From a virus: a DNA stretch of 21,462 nucleotides. Shown here piece after piece: positions 14,869-21,425 of this stretch; position 1 is the stretch's first letter, and every line of letters starts with the position of its first letter. The position numbers and the translations under genes are program-made. The stretch spans positions 1 to 21,462 of IMG/VR virus record IMGVR_UViG_3300036852_000027; one strand, given 5' to 3'. The notes under the pieces were generated by a model, which saw only the letters and a program-made list of their open reading frames with translations, had not been told where the DNA came from and made no database searches.

Positions 14869-15585
14869 TTAAGCTGTCTTGGCGATACCGAAGCGACTGG
14901 CTACGTCACCTGCTGTGGCTGCGGTCTGGTTCCACTGCTTGCCAAACTCGCGGGCTGCGGCAAACGGGTCAGCGGCTCCGGTTGCACCTGCGCTGGCCCC
15001 GCTGGTGGATACTGTCGTTTCACCTTTGGCCTTCAGCGCAGGTAGCAGTGGCGCGTAGGTAGCTTCAACGTACTCAGTGGCTACTTTCTCGACTACCTTG
15101 TCGCCGTCTTTAACCAGTGCGACTACCGACTTCTTGCCATCCTTCTCACGGATCTCCATGTCGGGTAGGTTGGCGAGTTGCAGGAATGCCGCTTCGTTGT
15201 AGCCCAAGGCCGCAGCTACCTTGCGCTGGTTCTCCACCCGCTGCGCCTTGGCTACCTCAGCCTTCAGCGACTCGTGCTCGGTCAGCTTGGTTTTCACCTC
15301 AGCTATCGGCCCGAGGGCTTTCACCTCGTTGAGCAGCTCGGCGTCAGCTTTGGCCACCGCGACGTGTCCGCGAGGCAAGCCGGAGGACTTGGCTGAATCG
15401 AGATCGGACTGAAGCTGAGTCGCTTTGTCGTCAGCTTCCTTCTTCTCGTTGAGTAACTTAGCGTTATGTTTAATTGCTGGATGATCGTTGGGAATATCAG
15501 CGTGCCACTTGCCGTCTTCACGCTTGGAATAATGCTCCCGCAAGGCTTCGGGAACATCGGTTTGATTACTATAGGCTGTTAGCAT
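14869..15585 (-). CDS. Capsid scaffolding protein
   Basis: 238 aa. It begins near DVPEALREHYSKREDGKWHA (residues 11-30), a pattern common at the N-terminus of phage scaffolds (x-P-x-x-L-R-x-x-Y). A long charged coiled coil follows (LLNEKKEADDKATQLQSDLD; LTEHESLKAEVAKAQRVENQ), with an Ala/Gly/Thr-rich C-terminal region. Scaffolds usually combine a coiled coil with a capsid-binding C-terminus and precede the capsid gene, as here. The ATG at 15585 has only a weak GGA a few bases before it and sits behind a terminator-like hairpin and two mini-hairpins, so expression is likely regulated at this leader. Confidence 0.78.
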   Translation of the reverse strand: MLTAYSNQTDVPEALREHYSKREDGKWHADIPNDHPAIKHNAKLLNEKKEADDKATQLQSDLDSAKSSGLPRGHVAVAKADAELLNEVKALGPIAEVKTKLTEHESLKAEVAKAQRVENQRKVAAALGYNEAAFLQLANLPDMEIREKDGKKSVVALVKDGDKVVEKVATEYVEATYAPLLPALKAKGETTVSTSGASAGATGAADPFAAAREFGKQWNQTAATAGDVASRFGIAKTA

Positions 15586-15588
15586 AAT

Positions 15589-15619
15589 GTCCGCTGGACT
15601 TTCTGTCTCCCGCTGGGAG
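15589..15619 (-). promoter_or_regulatory. Twin mini-hairpins with identical AGC loops before the scaffold gene
   Basis: In minus-strand RNA, CUCCC-AGC-GGGAG (15619-15607) and GUCC-AGC-GGAC (15599-15589) fold into two short stems with the same loop, 7 nt apart. The second contains the only GGA before the scaffold ATG at 15585, so folding would hide the weak ribosome binding site. They look like paired protein-binding sites, but this is unproven. Confidence 0.4.
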
Positions 15620-15636
15620 GTTGGTTTGTAAAGAAG

Positions 15637-15685
15637 AAAGCCTTGCTAACGAGAATCGCTTTACGATCCCCACCAGCAAGGCTTT
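15637..15685 (-). terminator. 22-bp terminator-like hairpin upstream of the scaffold gene
   Basis: In minus-strand RNA the arms 15685-15664 and 15658-15637 pair at all 22 positions around a 5-nt loop (UAAAG). The outer 11 bp are perfect Watson-Crick (AAAGCCUUGCU/AGCAAGGCUUU) and the inner 11 include five G-U pairs. CUUCUUUAC follows, giving a U-rich trail as in intrinsic terminators. It separates the portal/HNH block from the scaffold/capsid block. Confidence 0.72.
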
Positions 15686-15709
15686 AGTCCAATCTTGAAA
15701 AAGGAGCTT

Positions 15710-15910
15710 CTACCCTGACTGCATCCTCACGCGCCTGTCACAGTGGCCGCAGCGTTGATAAACAATACCTAACTTGCGTTCAATGGAAGCCAACTGCATC
15801 AACAACGCGTGACGTTGCTCGATCCAGAACTCACGGTCAGCAACTGGCGCTATAATAGGCGGTTTGTCGCCAGTGTCAAGAGGTTTAACAATTCGCACAG
15901 CTGGTTGCAT
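15710..15910 (-). CDS. Small protein with a CGHC motif, unknown function
   Basis: 66 aa. N-terminal Pro/Val-rich segment (MQPAVRIVKPLDTGDKPP), a helix with EFWIEQRHALLMQLASIERK, and near the C-terminus RCGHCDRRVR, a single CxxC-type pair. It starts 12 nt after the 59-aa gene and is followed by the terminator-like hairpin, so it closes a short run of small genes. No ribosome binding site is evident. The CGHC could be a redox or zinc motif, but one pair alone does not show a fold. Confidence 0.55.
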   Translation of the reverse strand: MQPAVRIVKPLDTGDKPPIIAPVADREFWIEQRHALLMQLASIERKLGIVYQRCGHCDRRVRMQSG

Positions 15911-15922
15911 GGTTGATAGTAG

Positions 15923-16102
15923 TTAGTTTTGTCGGTTCAGGACGTCTATTTGGGCCACGAAAGAATCGCATACCCAGCCTGCGGCAATGGTCTCATTGTC
16001 AAGTGCGACGCAGGCATTGATGGCCGATTGGGCCACACGGGGAACGTAGCAATCTTCAATGATTAGCACGAGAGGCCAGTAGTTGATTGTGTCGGTGTTC
16101 AT
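15923..16102 (-). CDS. 59-aa small protein, unknown
   Basis: A 59-aa frame from the ATG at 16102. It begins MNTDTINYWPLVLIIEDCYV and ends FVAQIDVLNRQN before a TAA. The ATG overlaps the stop of the 37-aa gene as ATGA, the coupling seen across this operon. It fills a gap that would otherwise be unused. The amino-acid mix looks like a folded helical protein (hydrophobic positions spaced, three Cys). The family is not recognised. Confidence 0.55.
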   Translation of the reverse strand: MNTDTINYWPLVLIIEDCYVPRVAQSAINACVALDNETIAAGWVCDSFVAQIDVLNRQN

Positions 16103-16212
16103 TCTCGCCCACTAACTAGCGCATGACGCTGCTTCATGTAATGCCGAGTCGTCGGCCAGTCAGGTGCATTAATAATCATCTCGTTTAGTAGGCTTATCAA
16201 GTCAGCTTTCAC
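16099..16212 (-). CDS. 37-aa protein with GTG start and strong ribosome binding site
   Basis: A short frame starting at GTG (16212) with TTGGAGGC a few bases upstream, the best ribosome binding site in the small-gene run. The protein begins MKADLISLLNEMIINAPDWP and ends in a basic stretch with RHYMKQRHALVSGRE. The stop overlaps the next start (ATGA). The strong signal and coupling support translation. It may have a role of its own or feed ribosomes into the 59-aa gene. Confidence 0.5.
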   Translation of the reverse strand: MKADLISLLNEMIINAPDWPTTRHYMKQRHALVSGRE

Positions 16213-16278
16213 CGCGCCTCCAATATTACGATTGCCATGCTCGCGCCAAAAAGCACGGCTAGCAACTTTCTTTTGTCG

Positions 16279-16719
16279 TCAAATTAAGTTACCGACACGT
16301 CTTGGGTTAGCTCGCTGAAATTCCTCTACTAACGTCGGCACCACAGCCGGATGCTCCGGTGATACTACTACCCGTTCAGCGGGTCGCAGCTTGACGCCCC
16401 TTGCCAATGTAGCGTCAGCCTTTTGGGCAAATTCCAACTTATCTTTTAGCTTGGGAATAAACGGCACACATTGAGACTCAGCTAACGCTCGCTCTTGATT
16501 ACAGTTTTGGCAAGCCAGAACGTGAAGCGTCCCGTCACGGTTAACGTGTCGTGCTCTTCGTTCTGGGTGCCAGCGTGAATACAGGTGATCAACGGTTGCG
16601 AAGTTAGGTAACCGCATACCGTCTAGGACAGTCAGTACGCCGCACCAAAAACAATGCGGGTTAACACGAAACAACCGCTGTCTCATTGGGAGACTAAAAG
16701 ATACCTGTTTCAACGACAT
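16279..16719 (-). CDS. HNH endonuclease
   Basis: 146 aa from the ATG at 16719, which overlaps the portal stop (TGATG); a TTG one codon earlier is also possible. A zinc-binding HNH core is visible: CFWCG (Cys23, Cys26), ATVDHLYSR (Asp44-His45, catalytic His), a basic linker (WHPERRARHVNR) and LACQNCNQERA (Cys70, Cys73, with Asn72/Asn74). The remaining ~70 residues are a basic helical tail (KLKDKLEFAQKADATLARG). Such enzymes nick or cut DNA; in phages they act with terminase during packaging or as free-standing homing nucleases. Terminase is outside the window. Its place between portal and scaffold is less usual than next to terminase, which leaves the homing explanation open. Confidence 0.85.
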   Translation of the reverse strand: MSLKQVSFSLPMRQRLFRVNPHCFWCGVLTVLDGMRLPNFATVDHLYSRWHPERRARHVNRDGTLHVLACQNCNQERALAESQCVPFIPKLKDKLEFAQKADATLARGVKLRPAERVVVSPEHPAVVPTLVEEFQRANPRRVGNLI

Positions 16720-18398
16720 CAATTGACCGCCTCGCTGGTCGTCGGTTTGGGAGTTTGCTGGCCTTCGACGGGTGCCAGACCTTCGGGCAGCTTAGCCTCG
16801 GGCAGCTTCGACTCCTGCTCGATCTTAGCCAGCTCGGCTGCGGCATCCTCAACCCCACACATGTTGCGCGCGGTCTCGTCACTTACCAGTGGCTGGTTCT
16901 TGGGCCCACCCGGCTGACGGAGTAGTATTGCCGTCTTCTGCTTCTCGGGGTCTGGGTCGCCAGCGTCAATCAGGCAGTTGAAGTCAGCGCGCAAGGTCGA
17001 GTACGTGGACACTTGGCCTGCGAGTTGGGCAGCAAGGCGCAACGTGACTTCCAGTTGCCATCGTCCGCTAGCATCCAGCACCACCTTGGATTCCTTGAGC
17101 GAGCGTTCAAACTCGCGGCGGGCTACTTCACGCGCTCGACCTGACGTGTCAGCCTTGTCGACAATCAACACATGGCGCTGGTGACACTGGGAATAGATGG
17201 CTTGCTTTTCCTGCGCGATGGTCTCCTTGAAGGTCTCTACGCTAACCGGGTCGTATACGCTGACATTCGGGTTGGTGTAGCCAACGATACTACGCCCGTC
17301 CTCTGAGTAAATGGGCCAGCCGTTGACGAAGTTCACCGCGCCTGCGCCAGTCTTGTACGTGCCGGGGAAGCGGCCTGCGGTCTTGGTAGTATCTGCGGTG
17401 ACGGAAACCTTGTTTGTCGCTGGCAGTGGTGGCTGAGCATTGGTGATGGTACGTTCTCGGCTGCCAGCCAGATTCACATTGCGCATCATCATGGTGTGGG
17501 CGAGGTTGAGTGCTCGCTGGTTCGACTGCACCTGTTCGGTGATCAATGCATCACGGGTTAGCTCGTAGATCAGCAACTGGCCACCGAGGTCGTAGGGTCG
17601 CAATTCAGTCGGCGCGCCCTTGTCGCGGACAATGCGGCAGACGGTCTGGCCTCCGTTGTTGAGAAAGCTAAGCTCCGCACAATTCGCCGTCACATTGCCA
17701 TTATTGTCGCGCTCCTGGAATAGGAAGATGCCAAGGTTGGCCTGCGTGTCGGGGTCAGTGAACACGCCTGCGACATCGGCAGCCACCGTCTCGAAGTAGA
17801 TGAAGTTGAGTGCGCTGGCTAAGTCGGGTTGCGCGGGAATCTTGCCGCCCAATGCTCGCGGGAAGAAGATGCGACGCACGGCCTTGCCTTCGCATAGCAG
17901 CATGGTGGTTGCCAGTTGCAGGTCGCGTAACGCTTGCCGGTTGTTCCACCACTTGATCAGGGTTTCGCCAGTCACATTCTCAAAGCTGGACTTGTTGGAG
18001 CGGTCGGTCTCACCCTCAGCCTGCAGGAACGACCAGATAGGCTCACGACCCAGAATGCCGCCAACGTGCGTCTTCACCACTTCCTTGATGACGTTCTCAG
18101 TGACGAAGCCAGCGCGGATGTCAGCTTTGATGGACGCGGCACCGAGGAGTGATGGCGGGGGCAGTTGCCCGATGAACCCCAACCCGTCCATCCAGTGATT
18201 GCCGCCGTAGAACTCGGTGGCTGCGAGGGCGGTAATTGTGCGTCGTGTCGTGAACCCCTGCTGTGTGGAGCCTGCACCAAGGGTCAACAGCGCGGTCAGC
18301 GAATTGGGCAGCGTGACCGTCCCATCGCCGACAGACATCTGACGACCCACCAGTTGGGCGGCATCGTCGAAGTCGTAGGATGTGAATGGCTTGCCCAT
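16719..18398 (-). CDS. Portal protein
   Basis: 559 aa, the large gene before the scaffold and capsid genes. The central part has helical and mixed stretches (NVTGETLIKWWNNRQALRDL; RALNLAHTMMMRNVNLAGSR), a strand-rich centre (NFIYFETVAADVAGVF) and a C-terminal acidic, Pro/Glu/Lys-rich tail (residues ~520-559). Length, gene order and this make-up fit a dodecameric portal at the capsid vertex through which DNA is packaged. I cannot assign it to a specific portal family by eye. The ATG at 18398 has no Shine-Dalgarno sequence and follows the upstream stop by three bases, implying coupled translation. The gene runs uninterrupted into the HNH gene. Confidence 0.75.
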   Translation of the reverse strand: MGKPFTSYDFDDAAQLVGRQMSVGDGTVTLPNSLTALLTLGAGSTQQGFTTRRTITALAATEFYGGNHWMDGLGFIGQLPPPSLLGAASIKADIRAGFVTENVIKEVVKTHVGGILGREPIWSFLQAEGETDRSNKSSFENVTGETLIKWWNNRQALRDLQLATTMLLCEGKAVRRIFFPRALGGKIPAQPDLASALNFIYFETVAADVAGVFTDPDTQANLGIFLFQERDNNGNVTANCAELSFLNNGGQTVCRIVRDKGAPTELRPYDLGGQLLIYELTRDALITEQVQSNQRALNLAHTMMMRNVNLAGSRERTITNAQPPLPATNKVSVTADTTKTAGRFPGTYKTGAGAVNFVNGWPIYSEDGRSIVGYTNPNVSVYDPVSVETFKETIAQEKQAIYSQCHQRHVLIVDKADTSGRAREVARREFERSLKESKVVLDASGRWQLEVTLRLAAQLAGQVSTYSTLRADFNCLIDAGDPDPEKQKTAILLRQPGGPKNQPLVSDETARNMCGVEDAAAELAKIEQESKLPEAKLPEGLAPVEGQQTPKPTTSEAVN

Positions 18399-18401
18399 TG
18401 A

Positions 18402-18734
18402 CTACGCGGGAACTTCCTCTTTCTCCAAACGTAATAGGTCTATACGTGCAAGTTCAGTTGCTGCACACTTAAGAAATCTATCCGTACTATGATTTCCTAC
18501 GAACCCGCCACAGTTAGCACACTTGTCGGTACGGTGATACTTCATATATCGCTCTATTCGCATCCGTTTGGGAAGTGTCTCAAACTCGGCTACTTCCGCT
18601 TCGGTCAGCGATAGCCAGCCCTCGGGGACTTCCTGCGGTAACTCCCACTTAAACGGAAACTGACTCTCGCGAACCGGAATCTTCTCTACTAACTCTCGTG
18701 GAAATTGTTCAATATCACCTGAGTACGGATTCAT
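18402..18734 (-). CDS. Small protein with CxxC motif, unknown
   Basis: 110 aa from the ATG at 18734, chosen because AAAGGAGC lies 6-7 nt upstream; the frame is open further upstream but that part is Cys/Gly-rich translation of the neighbouring gene. Contains ELPQEVPEGWLSLTEAEVAE, a basic segment (KRMRIERYMKYHRTDK) and CANCGGFVGNHSTDRFLKC (two Cys, His, then Cys), which could form a zinc site. Placed just before the portal gene. No family recognised. The good ribosome binding site supports expression. Confidence 0.65.
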   Translation of the reverse strand: MNPYSGDIEQFPRELVEKIPVRESQFPFKWELPQEVPEGWLSLTEAEVAEFETLPKRMRIERYMKYHRTDKCANCGGFVGNHSTDRFLKCAATELARIDLLRLEKEEVPA

Positions 18735-18745
18735 CTTAGCTCCTT

Positions 18746-18910
18746 TTAGAATGCCACCTTGTTCATCACCGACCACAGTGTGACGAGCGCAGCCGCAGCG
18801 AACACCACCCTGCACACATCCGCAGCCCACGGGTCACTGAGCTTCTGCACCTTGGCGAACACTAACCAGCCAATGAAAGCGACTAGCGCGACTAGGAATG
18901 GTATGGTCAT
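18746..18910 (-). CDS. Two-helix small membrane protein
   Basis: 54 aa from the ATG at 18910, with a GAGG about 9 nt upstream; the longer frame from 19048 is rejected because it lies within the preceding gene. Two hydrophobic segments are clear: TIPFLVALVAFIGWLVFA (residues 2-19) and DVCRVVFAAAALVTLWSVM (residues ~31-49), joined by a short charged turn (KVQKLSDPWAA). Such proteins can be holin-like or other phage membrane peptides. No lysis neighbour (endolysin) is seen, so holin is only one possibility. The gene starts 8 nt after the Ig-like gene. Confidence 0.6.
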   Translation of the reverse strand: MTIPFLVALVAFIGWLVFAKVQKLSDPWAADVCRVVFAAAALVTLWSVMNKVAF

Positions 18911-18918
18911 AAGTAGCC

Positions 18919-19305
18919 TCACGTTGACGGGGACACTGACGATGACGGGCTTACCGACGCACTCACCACCGGCACCACGCCATACAGGTTGATGATCCGG
19001 TAGCGATACTTGGCTGTGCCGTGCTTTATAGGTGAGCCGTAGTCCCACTCGACGGTGACTTCGGCAACCTCCGATGGCAGTCGCTGCTGGTAGATGCGGT
19101 TCTCAGCGCTTGTAATCTCCAAGTCTGCAGTGGTGCCCAGTGGGCTGATGGCGGTTTGCGGCAGCACGGCAATCTTCTTCTGCGGGCGGTCGATGCGATA
19201 GGTGGCTGACGACGGCACTACTGGAGCGCCGTCCTGGTCAAAAAAGCTGACCGTCACGAAGCTCGTCGTGCGCTCGTTCACTTCATCTAAGCACTCGTCA
19301 GCCAT
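18919..19305 (-). CDS. Ig-like beta protein with short Ser/Pro tail
   Basis: 128 aa from the ATG at 19305 (GAGG 9 nt upstream); an ATG five codons earlier has no ribosome binding site. The body reads as an Ig-like beta-sandwich: VTVSFFDQDGAPVVPSSATY, then a YRID strand, an acidic turn, EVAEVTVEWDYGSPIKHGTA, and a final RYRIINLYGV strand. Small beta-sandwich proteins of this style, ending in NL-x-G, are common in phage structural regions. The last 14 residues are SASVSPSSSVSPST. It is two genes downstream of the glycosyltransferase, with which it could be paired as substrate (inference). A role on the virion surface is likely but not shown. Confidence 0.68.
   Translation of the reverse strand: MADECLDEVNERTTSFVTVSFFDQDGAPVVPSSATYRIDRPQKKIAVLPQTAISPLGTTADLEITSAENRIYQQRLPSEVAEVTVEWDYGSPIKHGTAKYRYRIINLYGVVPVVSASVSPSSSVSPST
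18922..18963 (-). repeat. 14-codon Ser/Pro tail of Ig-like protein
   Basis: Two SVSPS units ending SPST-stop, the shortest of the four Ser/Pro segments. The terminal SPST matches the end of the protein at 12723-13100. Confidence 0.85.
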
Positions 19306-19471
19306 GTATCGTAACCTCATGTCGCTGCCAGCGCTTTAAGTTCATGGCTTCTAAAGAATAGTCGAAGAACTCGAATAGTATGTCCCGGTTGGGCGCTATG
19401 GAGATCTCACCAGTCTGGCCCATTTCATCACAGAACCAAAGGCTGTCCTCAACGTGTCTCAGTGTTACCAT
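19298..19471 (-). CDS. 57-aa small protein between glycosyltransferase and Ig-like genes
   Basis: A 57-aa frame from the ATG at 19471, which lies inside the end of the glycosyltransferase gene, to a TGA at 19298 inside the start of the Ig-like gene. It bridges the whole gap between them with overlaps on both sides. It begins MVTLRHVEDSLWFCDEMGQT and includes NRDILFEFFDYSLEAMNLKR, a plausible folded acidic/aromatic mix. A GGAG lies about 11 nt upstream (weak). Family not recognised. Support is the exact gap fit and the reasonable protein composition. Confidence 0.5.
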   Translation of the reverse strand: MVTLRHVEDSLWFCDEMGQTGEISIAPNRDILFEFFDYSLEAMNLKRWQRHEVTIHG

Positions 19472-21230
19472 TAGCAAGCTGCTCCAACCATTCAGTCATA
19501 CGACCAGCCAATTGCGGCCAGCCGGGCAAGGGATTGTCGGTCTCCTGCCAGCCCTTAGAGTATTTCTTATTTCTAAACTCGTCCACTGAAAACTTTGGCT
19601 TAGTCAGCGTGCGTCCATGCCCGGTGACGTCCACGTTGGGATATGCCGACTCCCAGTTGGCCACCTTGGTGCCGTCGAAGTTCCCCCGGGTGCCAGGTTC
19701 GTAAGCCATGGCCTTGACGTCAAACTGGCCACCGTTGGCCTCGATGAGTTCGATGCGTTTACGGTAGTGTTCCAGTAGTAGCAGACGATTGGCGCAAATG
19801 CCCGAGACTTGTTGGAGGCCGTCGGTACGCACGGTATGGCCATCCGAGTAGCGAACGCGCCAGACGTTGGTGTTGTAGTAGATCGTTGAATCGTCAGGCG
19901 GCGTGAAGTCGAAGTGGCTTGCCGAGTAGAAAACGTCGGACTCGCACAGAAACACGTAGTCGGCAGTTGAGCGACGCAGCCCTTCAAGAATCTGGTAGTG
20001 CATCGTAGTGCCGGACTTCTCTCGCTGCACGACGATCTGCCAGTCGCCGAAGTCCACACGCTCGTTCAGGGTGACGCAGCCCAGTTCGTGGCCATTGGTG
20101 GAGGCGCGCAGATTGTTGCGGGCGGCGAGTTCGAGGGTTTCGTCGTGGCTAAGGCACGAATAGTAGAGGGCGCATTTGGTTACTTGCCTAAGTGGCGGTG
20201 GTGGGGCTTGGCGACCATAGAACCTCTCACCCTCAGCCTTCACCAGTTGCACAGTGGCATTCTGCTCGTTGGACCAGTCAGGAATTGGGCTGAAGTGGTC
20301 TATAAGCCATTGCAGAGGGCGCACTTGCTTGTCCCACTTGTTGGTCAGCCACATTTCTTTACAACGGGCCATTGCGCGTTCTTTCATCCCGCCACCGGGA
20401 TAGGGGAAGTGGAGCCCGCCTACACGGAACATATGCGCGAACCAGACGTGAGAATTCGAGACTAGCCGACCACCGCTAAGCCACGACTTGCACGCCACCT
20501 CGGTGCCCTGTTGCCCCCAGCTGCCGTACCTCTCGTCACAGATGTCGAGGTGGAAGTACCTCTCGCGCCTGATGGCCCAGCAGGCTCCGAGTAGTGACAT
20601 AGTATCGTGGATCGTGGGCGGTTGCAGGTTGTTGCGCTTGACGTAATCACCGAAGCCGTGCGGGCAGTATTCCAGCTTGGTGTCAAAGCGCCAACAATGC
20701 ATGGAAGTGTTACGACGACCCGACTTGCGATCTACGTCACTGCCATCACGGCCATCACGCGGGAACCATTGCTTGACTTGTTTGACGTAGCGTGAGCCAC
20801 ACTGACCGCACTTGGCAGGTTGCGGTGATTGGTCCTTGAGCCAGCCGCACTTCTTGCACTTCCAGTTGAAGGCCAGCAAGTTGAATTGGGAGGCTACGAT
20901 TGTCCAGTCAGGCTCAGCGCCTTGCAATAGACCCACATCAAAGTTCTCGCTAACGGCGCAGTGAGCGTCCAGCTTGCACACCCATTCACCGGTAGCAATC
21001 CGCGCAGCTTCGTTGGTGGCTGCACGCTGACCAATTGACTTATTGTGATGAACGTAGGTAACACGAGGATGCTGGAACAGCGACTGAGGCGTCCAGCCAT
21101 CGAGAACAACAACGACTTCGCAGGCATCGGTCGTGTTGACTGTGACGTTCTCAACCGTGGACTTGAGTAGATCGATGTCGTAGCAGACTTCGTTGCGGGC
21201 GGGGATTAGGATGCTTAGCTTGTAGGCCAT
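19449..21230 (-). CDS. Two-domain glycosyltransferase, GT2/GT27-like, with zinc-ribbon insert
   Basis: 593 aa from the ATG at 21230. Domain 1 (residues ~1-300) has a GT-A start (LSILIPARNEV, 6-16), VVVVLDG (39-45), and GEWVCKLDAHCAV (81-93) with a DxH motif (Asp88, His90). A Cys4 zinc-ribbon-like insert follows (CKKC 125-128, CGQC 141-144), then YGSWGQQGTEVACKSW, GG and HVWFAHMFR (235-269). DxH plus WG..-E-W-GG-H-FR resembles polypeptide GalNAc-transferases, which start mucin-type O-glycans on Ser/Thr near Pro; GT2 relatives share parts of this. Domain 2 (~352-570) has DYVFLCESDVFYSASHFDF (424-442), resembling a second GT-A metal site (ESD). No membrane segment is seen, so it should act in the cytoplasm. 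Its place among structural genes with Ser/Pro-tailed proteins suggests virion glycosylation. A role in modifying host surface sugars or DNA is the alternative. Confidence 0.78.
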   Translation of the reverse strand: MAYKLSILIPARNEVCYDIDLLKSTVENVTVNTTDACEVVVVLDGWTPQSLFQHPRVTYVHHNKSIGQRAATNEAARIATGEWVCKLDAHCAVSENFDVGLLQGAEPDWTIVASQFNLLAFNWKCKKCGWLKDQSPQPAKCGQCGSRYVKQVKQWFPRDGRDGSDVDRKSGRRNTSMHCWRFDTKLEYCPHGFGDYVKRNNLQPPTIHDTMSLLGACWAIRRERYFHLDICDERYGSWGQQGTEVACKSWLSGGRLVSNSHVWFAHMFRVGGLHFPYPGGGMKERAMARCKEMWLTNKWDKQVRPLQWLIDHFSPIPDWSNEQNATVQLVKAEGERFYGRQAPPPPLRQVTKCALYYSCLSHDETLELAARNNLRASTNGHELGCVTLNERVDFGDWQIVVQREKSGTTMHYQILEGLRRSTADYVFLCESDVFYSASHFDFTPPDDSTIYYNTNVWRVRYSDGHTVRTDGLQQVSGICANRLLLLEHYRKRIELIEANGGQFDVKAMAYEPGTRGNFDGTKVANWESAYPNVDVTGHGRTLTKPKFSVDEFRNKKYSKGWQETDNPLPGWPQLAGRMTEWLEQLANGNTETR

Positions 21231-21233
21231 CGA

Positions 21234-21425
21234 CTATTTGCGTTTGAGCCCTTCGCTGTAGGACGCCAGCTTGGCCCACTCGGCAGGTGTAACGACCAGT
21301 GTGGCGAGAGTACGATCACCCCGACCCCAGTAGAGGGCAATTTGGTAGTTGCCGTCTGCAAGTTTCCTTAGGCGCAGTTCACGGCTGCTGGTTGTTTTCA
21401 CCGTGTAGTCCTTGGTTTCAGCCAT
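21234..21425 (-). CDS. Small basic protein, unknown
   Basis: 63 aa from the ATG at 21425, which has AAAGGGG 8 nt upstream; a GTG seven codons earlier lies upstream of that site and is less likely. Strand-rich start (DYTVKTTSSRELRLRKLADG), then NYQIALYWGRGDRTLATLVV and a helix (TPAEWAKLASYSEGLKRK). The profile is a small beta protein with a final basic helix. It ends three bases before the glycosyltransferase start, so the two are probably translated together. No family recognised. Confidence 0.6.
   Translation of the reverse strand: MAETKDYTVKTTSSRELRLRKLADGNYQIALYWGRGDRTLATLVVTPAEWAKLASYSEGLKRK

Noticed and set aside
16209-16265. 18-codon hydrophobic leader-like frame (TTG start) overlapping the GTG of the 37-aa gene
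   Set aside because: Too short, with a non-ATG start and no ribosome binding site; it could be chance. Only its overlap with GTG is suggestive.
18746-18910. Calling the two-helix peptide a holin
   Set aside because: Size and topology would allow it, but no endolysin or spanin gene is near and many phage membrane peptides share this form.
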